Source: Fragum whitleyi
Lineage: Eukaryota > Mollusca > Bivalvia > Cardiida > Cardiidae
Assembly: GCA_948146395.1 (NCBI GenBank)
Contig: OX411544.1
Coordinates: 39,725,419 to 39,789,418, forward strand
Reading direction: 5' to 3'
DNA length: 64,000 nt
The position numbers were made by a program, and so were the translations under genes. Positions 34,531 through 46,019 of the stretch are shown piece by piece (position 1 is the stretch's first letter; each line of letters opens with the position of its first letter). The notes under the pieces are model-generated. The model was not told the origin of the DNA and searched no databases. It saw only the letters and a program-made list of their open reading frames with translations.

Positions 34531-34965
34531 AACCTTGTATGCACTCTAGAGGCCACATTTTTTGCCCAATCAACCTGAATTTTGGTCAGAATGATTGTCT
34601 TGATGAAATTTCAGACGAGTTCGAAATTGGGTCAACTGGGGTCAAAAACTAGGTCACAGGGTCAAATCTTAGAAAAACCTTGTATGCACTCTAGAGGCCA
34701 CATTTTTTGCCCAATCAACCTGAATTTTGTCAGAATGATTGTCTTGATTAATTCTCGGAAGAGTTTGAAATTTGGTCAACCGGGGTCAAAAACTAGGTCA
34801 CAGGGTCAAATCTTAGAAAAACGTTGTATGCACTTTTGAGGCCACATTTTTTGCCCAATCAAACTGAATTTTGGTCAGAATGATTGTCTTGATGAAATCT
34901 CAGAGGAGTTCGAAATTGGGTCAACTGGGGTCAAAAACTAGGTCACAGGGTCAAATCTTAGAACT

Positions 34966-36006
34966 AGAAAGCCATGAATGGCTTGAGTCGCTCCACAGGC
35001 TTGAAATTCTTGTAAAGTAGTAATAGTTTTGACTAAATTTTTAAATATTTTGGATTCTACTGATGTTCAATTGAAAATGATTTTCAAAGTTTCCCCTATA
35101 TAAAACATAGAGAAATGACCTCCGCCCATAAAATGCATATTATTCATCCAATCACAATAATTTTTGGTAGACTGATAGAGGGTCACTCAAGGATTATTCC
35201 AGTGAAATTTGGTTGATATCCATCATTTAGATTCTGAGAAAATGATTTCCAAAGTTTCTACTATATAACATATAGAGAAATGACCTCCGCTCATAAAATA
35301 CAAATTTTTCATCCAATCACAATAATTTTTGGTAGACAGATAGAGGGTCACTCAAGAAAGATTCCAGTGACATTTGGTTGATATCCATCATTTAGTTTTG
35401 GAGGAAATGATTTTCAAAGTTTCCACTATATAACATATAGAGAAATGACCTCCGCCCATAAAATACATATTTTTCATCCGATCACTATAATTTTTGGTAG
35501 ACTGATAAAGGGTCACTCAAGGATCATTCCAGTGAAATTTGGTTGATATCCATCACTTACATTCTGAGAAAATTATTTTGAAAATTTCCACTATATAACA
35601 TATAGAGAAATGACCTCTGCCCATGAAATGCATATTTTTCATCCGATTTCAATAATCTTTTGTAGACTGATAAAGGGTCACACAAGGATCATTCATGTAA
35701 AATTTCATTGGTATCCATCTATTAGAATCTGAGAAAACTCACTTTTTACCATATTTGGAAATTAGCCACGCCCATTTAATCCATGTTTTTCATTGGATCA
35801 AAATTTCTTGAACAACTTTGAAAGAGGGTCACCCAAGGATCATTCCTGTGAAGTTTGGTTGAAATTCATCCAGTAGTTTCTGAGGAGAAGATTTTTAAAG
35901 TAAAAGTTTACGAACGGACGCACGGACGCACTGACGCACGGACGGACGCACGACGGACACAACGCCATGACAATAGCCCCAGTGGCTTTCAGCCAGTGGA
36001 GCTAAA
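34966..36006 (+). mobile_element. Element A inserted in the 145-bp array (copy A2)
   Basis: Same ends and unit type as A1, ~4 inner units. It sits after 'tcttaga' of the 145-bp unit, the same position as A1. Confidence 0.85.
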
Positions 36007-36879
36007 AACCTTGTATGCACTCTTGAGGCCACATTTTTTGCCCAATCAAACTGAATTTTGGTCAGAATGATTGTCTTGATGAAATCTTGGAAGAGTTTGA
36101 AATTGGGTCAACTGGGGTCAAGAACTAGGTCACAGGGTCAAATCTTAGAAAAACCTTGTATACACTCTAGAGGCCACATTTTTTGCCCAATCAACCTGAA
36201 TTTTGGTCAGAATGATTGTCCTGATGAAATCTCGGATGAGTTAGAAATTGGGTCAACTGGGGTCAAAAACTAGGTCACAGGGTCAAATCTTAGAAAAACC
36301 TTGTATGCACTCTAGAGGCCACATTTTTTGCCCAATCAATCTGAATTTTGGTCAGAATGATTGTCTTGATGAAATCTAGGACGAGTTCGAAATTGGATCA
36401 ACTGGGATCAAAAACTATGTCTTGGGGTCAAATCTTAGAAAAACCTTGTATGCACTCTAGAGGCCACTTTTTTGTTCAATCAACATAAGATTTTGTCAGA
36501 ATTATTGAATTGATGCAATTTTTGATGAGTATGAAATTGGGTCAACTGGGGTCAAAAACTAGGTCACGGAGTCAAATCTTAGAAAAACCTTGTAACCTGA
36601 AAATTGTAAAAAAGGTATTATCAGGTTGTACAGAGGCAGAAGAATATTGAAAAAATTTAGACAGTCCATTCAGGTGAGCGATTAAGGGCCACTATGGCCC
36701 TCTTGTTTAAGTTTCTGTGATGGACACTACAAAAAGGGGTTGTTTTGCTTGTGTTGAAAAGTTTTAATTGAATTTGTTCTCTACAATAAAGTAATTTGGA
36801 TACAGAGTGGATTTGTTTCATCCCCCTAAATCCCCTCTGGATCTGCCACTGTTTACATTATCAACAAAATATGTGAAAC

Positions 36880-37622
36880 ACAAATGCCCCCGTAACAGCA
36901 TTTTTTTTTTATAATGTTGACATTGACAGATGCCCTTGACCTTGCACCATGACCTTGACACCTACAGATCTTGTACATCGCTGTGATCTGTCAACATGAC
37001 TATTATGAGAAAGGTGTCTTAAATATGTTATAATAAACTGAACATGTTAAGTTTTTGGGTTAAGTTTTTAAGAAGTTTGACCTTGACAGAGACCTTGTCC
37101 TTGTTCTATAAACCTTGACCTTGGTATCTACAGATGCACATTAATAAGATCTACCAATCATACCCATCATGCCAATTTTTAGGCTTGTACCTTGAAAAGG
37201 CTTAAAGATATTTGAAATTATAAGTTTTTTGGTTAAGTTTTTGAGTTATTTAACATTGACAGATGACCTTGACCTTGTCAAGTAAACCTTGACCTTGGTA
37301 TCAATTGACTCATATCATTTAGATCAAACATCATGCCAAATATGAGGCTTGTAACTTGAATAGACTTGACGATATTAGCAATGTTAAGTTTTTGAAAAGT
37401 TTGGCCTTGACAGATGACCTTGTCAAATGACCTTGACTTTAGTATCAATAGATGCTTACCATTGATATCTATCACCATGCCTTTTATGAGGCTTGTATCT
37501 TAAAAAGGCTTAAAATATTGGCAATGTTAAGTTTTTAGGTTAAGTTTTGCAGACAGACAGGTAGGCAGACAAACAGACAACGGTAAAACAATATGCCCAG
37601 ATTTCCTATGCGGGGGCATAAC
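36880..37622. repeat. Dispersed repeat with gaccttgac units, tgccccc/gggggca ends
   Basis: gtgaaacacaaatgcccccg to atgcgggggcataac; ~4 units of ~170 bp (tttgaccttgacagatgacc, aggcttgtaccttgaaaagg). Confidence 0.8.
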
Positions 37623-37947
37623 ATCATTTACAAAAGGTAACATATATATTAAAAATATTTCTGTGATTTACATAGCTTTCATTTACAGGAAATCCAAACA
37701 AACCCATATAAGGTCATAGGATGAATAGATCACATCATCTCAGCATATATTGTGATACATAATAGTCATTTCTATGATGTTGAAGTGGTGGCAGACTTAT
37801 ATAATTGAGAAACAAAACCCACTTGTATTAAATTGATTGTTCCTTTTTCTTAGTCTTTTTTTAAACTAGGATTTAAAATCTTTAAATTTTGCTTTTTGTA
37901 TTTTTGAAGATTTTCACCTGAGCCATAATTTTGGTTACATTTCTTAA

Positions 37948-38215
37948 ACAAGAGCACTGCCTACGGATGCAACCCTTGGCTGCAGGTGCTTGATAATGCA
38001 AAAAGTAAAAACAGGGACATAACTCTAACAAAAATGATCTGAGAATTCCCCCCCTTGAGTCTGGATAGCTCTTTTGATAGTGACCACACATGCCAAGTTT
38101 CATGAAGATATCTTCAATAACAATAGAGATATGATCAAGGTTAAAGTTTGTCACCCTAATATAAATGCCAATGCCCCAGCGCACAATGCCAAGAAGATAA
38201 TAAATAATACCTCTA
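37948..38215. repeat. Dispersed repeat, second copy of 31558-31850
   Basis: acaagagcactgcctacgga, ggctgcaggtgcttgataat, atgccaagtttcatgaag. Confidence 0.8.
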
Positions 38216-39214
38216 TTTTTTTTTTCACAAAAAGACGAGCTTTAAAAAATCATATATTACAGCCAGTAGAAATTATGGCATTACTAGAATTAAATACATA
38301 GTAATAAAAGTTTTGCAACACTTGTTGAATTGTAACATTGTCTGTGTAAATATCAATTTAGTGAGTTGCCTGAGCGATGAGCTTATCGATTGACTATCAA
38401 CAATCAACAATGCTTACTTTGCAGATCACCATTAGAGACATACCGTGAGTTTTTAAGCGTTTTACGTCGGTAGTTCAAATTAACAAGCTCGAGTCAGTCT
38501 GAAATTTCCGCTTTTCATCACTTTGAATGAGTACTAAATCAATTCAAAGAAAGTCCCAAAAATCATCAAACAGAACATGGACCAGGTCATAGACGGAGGA
38601 TGATCACATAAAGGCATTTCTTTATTGTCCATTTTCTATGACGTCAATGGTGTAAAAGACGAGAAATTTCAATCATGAACCTTCCCATGGTCATTTAAAT
38701 TTGACCTAATCATTTGAAATATATGCCAAGTCAACTATAGCTTCAGAATTTCGAGAGGCGTTAATCACGTAAAGTGAACCACACTTTAACACGCAGAAGA
38801 TTTGTTTTGGTATGAAAGGCAGCCAATGACCAAAGATAACCTTTGCTAAAAATCTTGTTGCTACAGACAGCGTGATATCAAAACCAAAATCTGAACAAAA
38901 AATGACAGACTGTGACTTTTTATATCAGCCCCTGGCGCCGTTTTGGCTATGTTTTGTGATTGTAGAGACACCATTGGAACAAAAGAAAAGCTTGAATATA
39001 TTGCTTAGAGATTGAAGTCAATGTTTTGCTTCATTTGACTGCAATATTTCTGCTACAGAAAATATTTAGCTAAAAATACCAAGTGTTGCTAAACTTTTTT
39101 TACTAAGTATATTATTAGAACATTATTTCTTTGTATCACAAACTACAATGTCACTCAGTGATACTGACTGGCAACAGATAAATTTCAAAATGTATTATAG
39201 GCATCATCTCCATG
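38216..39214. other. Intergenic or intronic stretch, nothing recognised
   Basis: Unique-looking sequence. A minus-strand acceptor/donor pair around 38457-38505 has stops in all frames; it could only be non-coding. Confidence 0.3.
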
Positions 39215-39285
39215 ACTCAGCCCAAAACAGCTGTAACTCCCTATATGTTTACAGGGAGTTACACCTGTATAGCAGCTTAGCACTC
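39215..39285. mobile_element. Palindromic hairpin MITE (subfamily A)
   Basis: agctgtaactccctatatg and cagggagttacacctgt arms with small mismatches. Confidence 0.82.
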
Positions 39286-40190
39286 ATCCACCAAATTATT
39301 ATATACTACACCCTAGATGATTTTGTCACCAAGTTTTGGTTATTCTAGCTCAATAAAGTAACAATTGAAAATAAAGTCCTGTTTTGGTAAACTACTTTCA
39401 ATTTAGCCAAGTCTAAAATTAATGTCTGGTTACTGGTTACTGAACAGTAAGTGTAATTCTTATAACAATCGGATGCAAATTGTTATGTCCTTGTTTATCA
39501 AAGATGTTGAAATGTGTTTGAAATCACCAATCCCTTATCTCTTTATTTTTCAAGCTAGGTCAGTTAAGGACAAAACATCATGTTCAAACATTTGCAAAAA
39601 CATCATAGTAAAGAATCGTACTTTTGATATATTTTTCAAACTAAACTTAAACCTAAATTCATGGCAACAAATCAAGAGACATAATGTGACTACTTGGGAA
39701 ATGCAAGCAATTAAAATCTTTCTACTCCATATTAAACTCTTAAAAGGTATTTAAAAATATCTTGTAAATTTGTCAACAATTTTCCTTGAATTAAAGACCA
39801 TTGATTAAGGTTTTAATACAGTACACAAATGCTGCCGATTTAAAACCAATTTTCAGAACTTTGGCCTTGACAGGACAATGTCATATGGGTAACTCCTGTT
39901 TTCAGGTAGAAGACTTGTATAAAATAGCATAAGACCAATTCCAGTATAACCTCTTGGAAATATTTATTAAGCAGTCACATAATCGATACACTGCTAGACT
40001 CTTATTCATTGGTCAGCGATGGTCAGCGATGAAAGATGCTGCAATGGAACGATGGTTAAACAACTGACAATCTAATGATTGGTGATGCCATGAAATGCAA
40101 ATACATTTAATCACTATCTGTACTTCATTTGAACATTATGCTCAGCAGATATTGATATAAACTGATCCAGGCAGACTGTATACCTGAAAA
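39286..40190. other. Stretch upstream of receptor A, nothing recognised
   Basis: A 110-codon open frame at 39422-39754 has no recognisable domain and no supporting splice sites; left unassigned. Confidence 0.3.
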
Positions 40191-40194
40191 GACA

Positions 40195-40400
40195 TGCAGT
40201 CCAAGGGGGTAACTCCCATTACGCAAATTATGCGAGTGCGTAAAAGAAATAAACCTCTGTTGAAAAATATTGTTGATGAATGATCATAACATCGGAACAA
40301 CAGCTTTTTCAAGCTGTTGTTACAATGTTTTGATTTAAATCACCATCGTTCAAATCATAAAATGGAAGAGGACGGAGGGCATTCATATTTTGTCACAGTT
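40195..40400. repeat. Second copy of the 18110-18240 repeat
   Basis: cattacgcaaattatgcgag, aacaacagctttttcaagct plus gttgtt hairpin, aggacggagggcattcat. Confidence 0.55.
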
Positions 40401-40512
40401 CTCATATCGCCTTTATCCTATGTATTCTTTAGTTGGCGCCTTCTCAGTGCATATAAATTTCAATGTCCTAGATACCCCTATGCAGTCTGATCTTTGTAAA
40501 TATATGCGTTAT

Positions 40513-40585
40513 TGAGAGGTCAGTGTAAAACCATTGTAAGTGCCTATGAATAAATAGGCACTTACAATAGTTTTGCACTTAATTA
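40513..40585. mobile_element. Palindromic hairpin MITE (subfamily B)
   Basis: gaggtcagtgtaaaaccatt with ttgtaagtgcctat paired to ataggcacttacaa. Confidence 0.88.
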
Positions 40586-41029
40586 TGTCTCTATGGTTTA
40601 TTGGTAGGTTTAAGAACAGGATAAGTGATCACATAGAAGGATCGTTGCCACTTAATAAACCTCTTAGAAATATGATTTGTACTAAGTTCACGACCCTCTA
40701 TTAAGTATTTTCCTGAAACGTCAATATAAGGACATAAATATTACCCAAAATTACCAGTATTAAAAGGATTTGCTCTCATACAATTAGTCAGAAGTCTTCG
40801 CTTTTAACTTGTTTATTTATTTTTCTTGGACTGAATTAGGTTGGTATTCTTAATAACATTTAGTCTCATTTTATTTTCTTTCTTAGTCTGTCTGTCTTTC
40901 TCTCCTCTTTCTTTCATGGAGTCATGCTTTGTATCAGTCTTATATTTCCCTCTGTGTCTTCAAAGTAGAATTCCAGGACATAGATTTAGGTCATATTGGC
41001 TTTCAGTGTTGTACAGTAGAAAAGAAATA

Positions 41030-41305
41030 CCATATTTCCCTTAATAATAGCGCCCTCCCTAATAGTAGCAACCCTACATTTTTACAAAGAAAACCCACTT
41101 CAAACGCCGTAAATTTAAGAACTTGTTGAGAATTTTTCTCTTATTTGTGATGAAATTCACCTCAAATTAAATTGAAAAGGGCCTAAAAGACATCAATTTT
41201 AATGAACTTTTTAAATCAGAAAATGCATACTAAAAATAGGCTCTCTGACCATGTTATACATAGCTCTCAGGACGATTTACTAGGAGAAATATAGTAATAC
41301 CAGAG
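41030..41305. mobile_element. MITE-like element (ttaataatagcgccctccct)
   Basis: Second copy; ends aggagaaatatagtaatac. Followed by a partial subfamily-B hairpin (41307-41340). Confidence 0.7.
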
Positions 41306-41559
41306 GTCAGCACAAAACTAATATTAAGTGCATATGCTTTCTTACCATAGATTTGCAAGGACCCATAAGATCACCTTCAATTAGTTAAACAAAATAGTTC
41401 TACACCATACATAAACATATAAATAATCCAACGTGAAGCAATAGAGAGAAAATAAGAGTTCTATTCCTAAGCAATTTCTCATATTCTTATGTTTTTCCTA
41501 CTATATATATATCTCAGCTAAATCTAAATATAAAGTCAGGTAAATAAATTCATTTCTGC

Positions 41560-41583
41560 CATTTCATTTCAGGTCAATTACTT
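41560..41583 (+). promoter_or_regulatory. 5' UTR splice acceptor of receptor A
   Basis: Pyrimidine-rich tract and tttcag/GTC at 41572 put the acceptor 11 nt upstream of the ATG. At least one 5' non-coding exon lies upstream, not located. Confidence 0.75.
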
Positions 41584-44500
41584 ATGGCTTTGACAAAGAC
41601 TAATCTCCTCCTGTGGCACTGTACCATTTGGATCTTCTCGATAGACAGAGCATCTCCAGTTTCAATCAATATGGTCAATCAAAAATCAAAGTTTCACACA
41701 GACAATAGAGTACACCTACCAAGTTTCCAAAACAACGATGAACATCACCTGTCTAGAGTACCAAGAAGCCATTATAGACGACAACCACTACCATCTAGTG
41801 AAGGTTTAAATGACTTTGTTGATAATGTACCGTGTCCTACAGAGAGGTGCTATTGCATCAAGAAGGATGGAAGATACTACATCAACTGTAAATACCAACA
41901 ACTCAGTGCCATACCAACATTCACAAGGACAAATATTTCCTACTACGAGTTAGCATTTAATGCCTATAATAGTATTACATCCATTCCAACCCATGCCTTT
42001 GACAACCTGGTAGTGGAAAGAATTGACCTACTGACAAACGAAATCTCCCATGTAGCTTCAGGAGCATTTGCAGGTCTGGGTACACACTTGAAGGAGCTGT
42101 ATATCCAAGGAAATGGACAGATTCCTGTTCCATACAATCAGATGCTAAACCTAGTAAGTCTGAGAAGCCTACGATTACTGTCCTTTCAACAAGCAACCAT
42201 CAATAAGGATAACGCTTTCAGCTACTTTCCAAACCTTGAGGTGTTGATGATGGAAGATATCAAAGGATTAGATTCCATTCACAAAGAGGCTTTCAGAAAA
42301 AAGTTAAGGAAGTTGAGACATTTTATAGTTAAAGATGTTGGATTTACTCAGATACCAGTTGAAGGACTTGCTGAATTAAAACAATTAACAGAACTTAACA
42401 TTCAGGAAACAAACATTGATACAATCTTTGACGGGTCCTTCAAAAATCTCACAAACCTCCAAACAATTGATTTATCATACAACAAAATTGGTATGATACA
42501 GGAAAATGCTTTCCAAACTATCTCCCCTCACCTTAATGTGTTAATCTTAAGTAACAATTATCTTGGTGAAGACTCGTTAAATTCCATTTCATCACAACCA
42601 TGGAATAACTTACAAACATTGAGTCTCTCCTATAATAGTGGATTGCGAAATATTCCAAGTGGATTGTTCCAAAACATGCCTCAGCTTCAGTACCTTAATC
42701 TAGTGGAAATCAATCTTAAAACCATTAACTCCCATATGTTCACTGGACTTGAAGTCCTTCACAGCTTGGACCTATCCTGGAATAAAATAGAGGAAATTAA
42801 GGACAGTCCATTCCAAAATATGAGTACATTGAAACATCTTAAACTAGATAATCAATTCAACAATGGCTTCTCAATTCCACAGAACTCTCTGACAATGTTT
42901 ACCCCTGGGTCATTCATTGGAATAGAAAGGTCTCTCCAAATCCTTGAACTGCAGAATACACCTATTTCTCCTGAAACGTTCTGGCAAATCACTCCAAAAT
43001 TAACAGAGATAAAAGAGGTCTTGGCAAGACAAACAAGATTAAGCTATGTTCCTGAATATGCCTTTGAAAATAATGTCAAGCTAGAAATTCTAGAACTTGA
43101 TAAAAATAATCTAGCAATCCTACCTGCATCATTCAAAGGGTTAGAAAATTCTTTGAAACAGATTAGTTTGAAAGATAATGGAATCAAGTCAATTTCTGAG
43201 TGTACTTTTCAAGGGTTCACAAAACTGACAGACATAGACCTTTTCGGCAACCCACTACATTGTGATTGTAAACTTACATGGCTCAGGATATTTGTTGAAG
43301 CAAGAGAAAAAAAGTCTCTATATCTACAGAAAGAATACTACATTTGCGATACACCAAATGAATTCAATGGGAGAAAGTTTTATAATGTAACTGACCGTGA
43401 AATGAACTGTCCTAACTATGTGCCAGCAGATTGTACTGCCCTAAAGAGAACAACAGTATCATCTGTGGCGTCAACTCTGTCCACAACATCAATTTCCAGA
43501 ACAAACCAATCTGTGTCTTTATCACTGACTCTGGCTGGAAGCACAGGATCCTCTGTTACAGTAGCTTGGAGTGTAGACAATAAGGACAAAATAACAGGCT
43601 ACATACTGACATATCAGAAGACATCAAGTAAAGCTACAATCAGTGTACCAATACACCGCAGTGGCTTCACCTACCACATCAGGGACCTTGATCCTGCTAC
43701 ATACTATTACATCTGTCTCACACCTGAAGTGCACCAAATACAAGATATCAATGCCAAATCATGTTTAACAATACAAACAAAACCAAGATCAACAGGCACA
43801 GAAGAACAGTCAGGAGCAAAGTCAAATACATCAGATAGTCCAAGCTTTTCAAGCAATACCATGATCGGAATAGGTCTAGCATCTGCTGTTGTGTTTATAT
43901 TGATCATTGTTGGAGTGTGTATGGTGGTCAAATACAAGATGCAGAAGTTGAAGGTCATTCAGTGGTCACTAGGACGTCAGCTGGCAGCACAAGGAGGAGG
44001 AACTTTAGAAGACAGTGTTGATGGCCTAGATAAACTCAAGTTTGGAACAATACCCAATGAATATATGGAAATTGATAATGCTAAGCTACTTGATAAGTAC
44101 AAAGGAAAAAGTGTAAAAAAGAAGAAAGAAGAATTTGATGAAGATGGAGATCAAAGCAATAAGAGGAAATATGCATCATGCAAGAAAGTACACAAAAAAC
44201 GTCCTAATCCTTATGAAAATGATGTTGAGACTGATGAAGATTTAGAGGACAAGGCAGGTATTGATGATAAAGTAGGTCTACAGGTTAGACATTCTGCACC
44301 ATCAAGACTAGACGCAAAGGATCTTCTGAATTACAATCCTCGTAATTCCCGCCCTCTTCCAGCTCTACCTCATCTGAAGGACCAATCAAAAACACTGGAT
44401 AGAAAGAGTAACACACCATCAAATGATACAAATAAAGCCAGGGTGTTTGTAACACAAGCATCTGTTTATGAAACAAATAATTCAAGGGACTCAATTAAAG

Positions 44501-44586
44501 ATGTTCTGACAGCAAGCCCATCTAATAGCAGTTCTGTGAAAGAGACTATTGTAGAATCAGAAAATGAAAATGAGACAATAAATTGA
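41584..44586 (+). CDS. LRR-FN3 single-pass transmembrane receptor, paralogue A
   Basis: 1,000 residues in one exon. Hydrophobic N-terminus (signal peptide/anchor), cysteine cap PCPTERCYCIKK (~83-94), about 15 leucine-rich repeats with F-x-x-L spacing, LRRCT from NPLHCDCKLTWL (~556) to ~620, short Ser/Thr linker, fibronectin III domain (~640-735), TM segment MIGIGLASAVVFILIIVGVC (~760-782), and a ~220-residue tail. The tail has a KKKK stretch, an acidic block, YEND (Tyr877, a Y-x-N Grb2-SH2-type motif) and RPLPALP (~923, SH3-type). The family is cell-surface adhesion/guidance LRR proteins; ligand and pathway are not deducible. A splice acceptor (tttcag) lies 11 nt before the ATG. Paralogue B, 8.5 kb downstream, shares the architecture and clear similarity (e.g. 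MFTGL..LH.LDL). I do not assign a named orthologue. Confidence 0.93.
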   Translation: MALTKTNLLLWHCTIWIFSIDRASPVSINMVNQKSKFHTDNRVHLPSFQNNDEHHLSRVPRSHYRRQPLPSSEGLNDFVDNVPCPTERCYCIKKDGRYYINCKYQQLSAIPTFTRTNISYYELAFNAYNSITSIPTHAFDNLVVERIDLLTNEISHVASGAFAGLGTHLKELYIQGNGQIPVPYNQMLNLVSLRSLRLLSFQQATINKDNAFSYFPNLEVLMMEDIKGLDSIHKEAFRKKLRKLRHFIVKDVGFTQIPVEGLAELKQLTELNIQETNIDTIFDGSFKNLTNLQTIDLSYNKIGMIQENAFQTISPHLNVLILSNNYLGEDSLNSISSQPWNNLQTLSLSYNSGLRNIPSGLFQNMPQLQYLNLVEINLKTINSHMFTGLEVLHSLDLSWNKIEEIKDSPFQNMSTLKHLKLDNQFNNGFSIPQNSLTMFTPGSFIGIERSLQILELQNTPISPETFWQITPKLTEIKEVLARQTRLSYVPEYAFENNVKLEILELDKNNLAILPASFKGLENSLKQISLKDNGIKSISECTFQGFTKLTDIDLFGNPLHCDCKLTWLRIFVEAREKKSLYLQKEYYICDTPNEFNGRKFYNVTDREMNCPNYVPADCTALKRTTVSSVASTLSTTSISRTNQSVSLSLTLAGSTGSSVTVAWSVDNKDKITGYILTYQKTSSKATISVPIHRSGFTYHIRDLDPATYYYICLTPEVHQIQDINAKSCLTIQTKPRSTGTEEQSGAKSNTSDSPSFSSNTMIGIGLASAVVFILIIVGVCMVVKYKMQKLKVIQWSLGRQLAAQGGGTLEDSVDGLDKLKFGTIPNEYMEIDNAKLLDKYKGKSVKKKKEEFDEDGDQSNKRKYASCKKVHKKRPNPYENDVETDEDLEDKAGIDDKVGLQVRHSAPSRLDAKDLLNYNPRNSRPLPALPHLKDQSKTLDRKSNTPSNDTNKARVFVTQASVYETNNSRDSIKDVLTASPSNSSSVKETIVESENENETIN

Positions 44587-44656
44587 GCAATTTTCTTTTC
44601 AACAAGTTGCATCCAGTCAATTAAAAAGGGAGGAACTGCTGAGCGCTAAATTTCTA

Positions 44657-44730
44657 TGGCTCAGCACGAAACAGTTGTAACTGCCTATATATTTTTAGGC
44701 AGTAACAACTGTTTTGCATTGAGCAATCGA
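44657..44730. mobile_element. Palindromic hairpin MITE (subfamily A), 70 bp after receptor A stop
   Basis: ggctcagcacgaaacagttg and caactgttttgcattgagc arms. Probably within the receptor A 3' UTR. Confidence 0.88.
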
Positions 44731-45016
44731 AATGATATGGATCCTGGTTAGAGATGAAAAAACGTTACTTTTTTGTCTCTAAAATGGAAATCCTGATTCT
44801 AAAATGATGAATTTACTTTTCTAAAAAGCCATTTTTAAGCAAAATCTCTTGTCAAACTCTATCATATTGCTCCTAAAAACGCTCCTGATAGCTACAAAAA
44901 GGATTTTTAGCTTGTTTTTCAATGTATTTAGATGATGGCCTCTGGTTTGATGGGTCACTATGGTTTCATGTTGTTATTTTAGTTTAAGCAGTTATATAGG
45001 GAAAATTCATAACAAT

Positions 45017-45058
45017 AATAAACCTAGAATTCATAGGAACCCAAACGCTTTCAATAAA
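45017..45058 (+). terminator. Candidate polyadenylation signals of receptor A
   Basis: AATAAA at 45017-45022 and 45053-45058, 430-470 bp past the stop. If one of them is used, the hairpin MITE at 44657-44730 is inside the 3' UTR. Confidence 0.4.
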
Positions 45059-45122
45059 AGTGACAATAATATTTAATCAATTACTAAAAAATCTTCAAAA
45101 TCGCTCATTGATCTACAATTCG

Positions 45123-45195
45123 ATGGCTCAGCTCAAAACAGTTGTAACTGTCTATATGTTTATAGGCAGTTACAATTGTTTTGCACTGAGCCATC
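45123..45195. mobile_element. Palindromic hairpin MITE (subfamily A)
   Basis: atggctcagctcaaaacag and ctattgt-side arm ending gcactgagccat; second hairpin within 500 bp. Confidence 0.88.
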
Positions 45196-45439
45196 TACAT
45201 GAAGAAATTTTTGACAATATCATTGATTGTGTATGGAAAATAATCCAGATTGATCCAATATCATTGTTAAAGTTGTATACAGTTTATTATACATCTTCCA
45301 GTATAAAAAATATACAACATAGTATATTACATTGTAAATAAAAAATATTTATAATTAAATTATTTTCACATAGCATTATTGTTTTTTTCTTAGGTCACAA
45401 CAATATTAATCCACACCTGTAATACCATCACTTCCAGTC

Positions 45440-45600
45440 CTATAGCCTCCAGCTGCTATCTCATATAGGTCTACGATTACCAACCCATTGGCGAGAGACA
45501 AAAAGTCAGAAAGGATGAGTGCTGCAGTTGGGGCTTGGACCCAAGACCTCTAGATTGACATACTGACAAGCTACCTACTGCTCTATGACTGTGGCTATGC
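45440..45600 (-). mobile_element. tRNA-derived SINE, diverged, tail missing
   Basis: Matches the body and a degraded tRNA-like head (ggacccaagacctctagatt to ctgctctatgactgt). Confidence 0.8.
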
Positions 45601-45709
45601 TACAATGACGATGATTATCTGCTAATATGTCCAAATAAGGGAACAACATAAGTCTGATGAGCAATCTCTGACTAGAAGACTCTTTTTTTAATCCTATAAC
45701 TGTACAAAT

Positions 45710-46015
45710 ATCCGTGTGATAGCATCCCATATGATATTTTTTATGATATCACAAAGTAATTTTTAGAACAATGATATTATGTGTGTTTTTTTTTTAAACT
45801 TGCATTTCAGTTAGAAACATCGACGAAAACAAGACAAATAGAGGTTATAAGATAAAAATAATACGTACTTAGTGTATTGTATGAAAAAATATCTAACTCG
45901 GTTGTGAGAATTGATAATTGTCTCGGCAGAGCCTCTACAATTAATCAATTCTCCCAACCTCATTAGATATTTTTTTCATACAAAACACTAGGTACGTATT
46001 ATATATATCCGATAC
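45710..46015. mobile_element. TIR element, second copy, inverted
   Basis: tatccgtgtgatagcatccc, gaggttataagataaaaata and a 30-bp palindrome-like region atgaaaaaatatctaac / agatatttttttcat. Confidence 0.75.
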
Positions 46016-46019
46016 TCAG

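Larger units (their letters stand above)
32197..36712 (+). mobile_element. Composite element with 145-bp tandem units, H4
   Basis: Left end tttagctcacctgagcacga with hairpin gagcacgaagtgctc and a tccgtcgtccgtcgtc run; right end caggtgagcgattaagggcc plus actatggccctcttg. Holds ~14 units of 145 bp (tgtatgcactctagaggcca, gggtcaactggggtcaaaaa) in three blocks: 32320-33327, 34531-34965, 36007-36600. Short open frames in it are repeat artefacts. Confidence 0.88.

Noticed and set aside
32236..34839. Series of ~71-codon plus-strand frames (MVRMIVLMKS...)
   Set aside because: They are one stretch of the 145-bp satellite read in successive frames; 145 is not a multiple of three and the set repeats exactly with the array.
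38457..38505. Minus-strand acceptor/donor pair resembling a small exon
   Set aside because: All three frames contain stops; could only be untranslated, and there is no other support.
39422..39754. 110-codon plus-strand frame upstream of receptor A
   Set aside because: No signal, domain or similarity recognised and no splice support; could be chance in AT-rich DNA.
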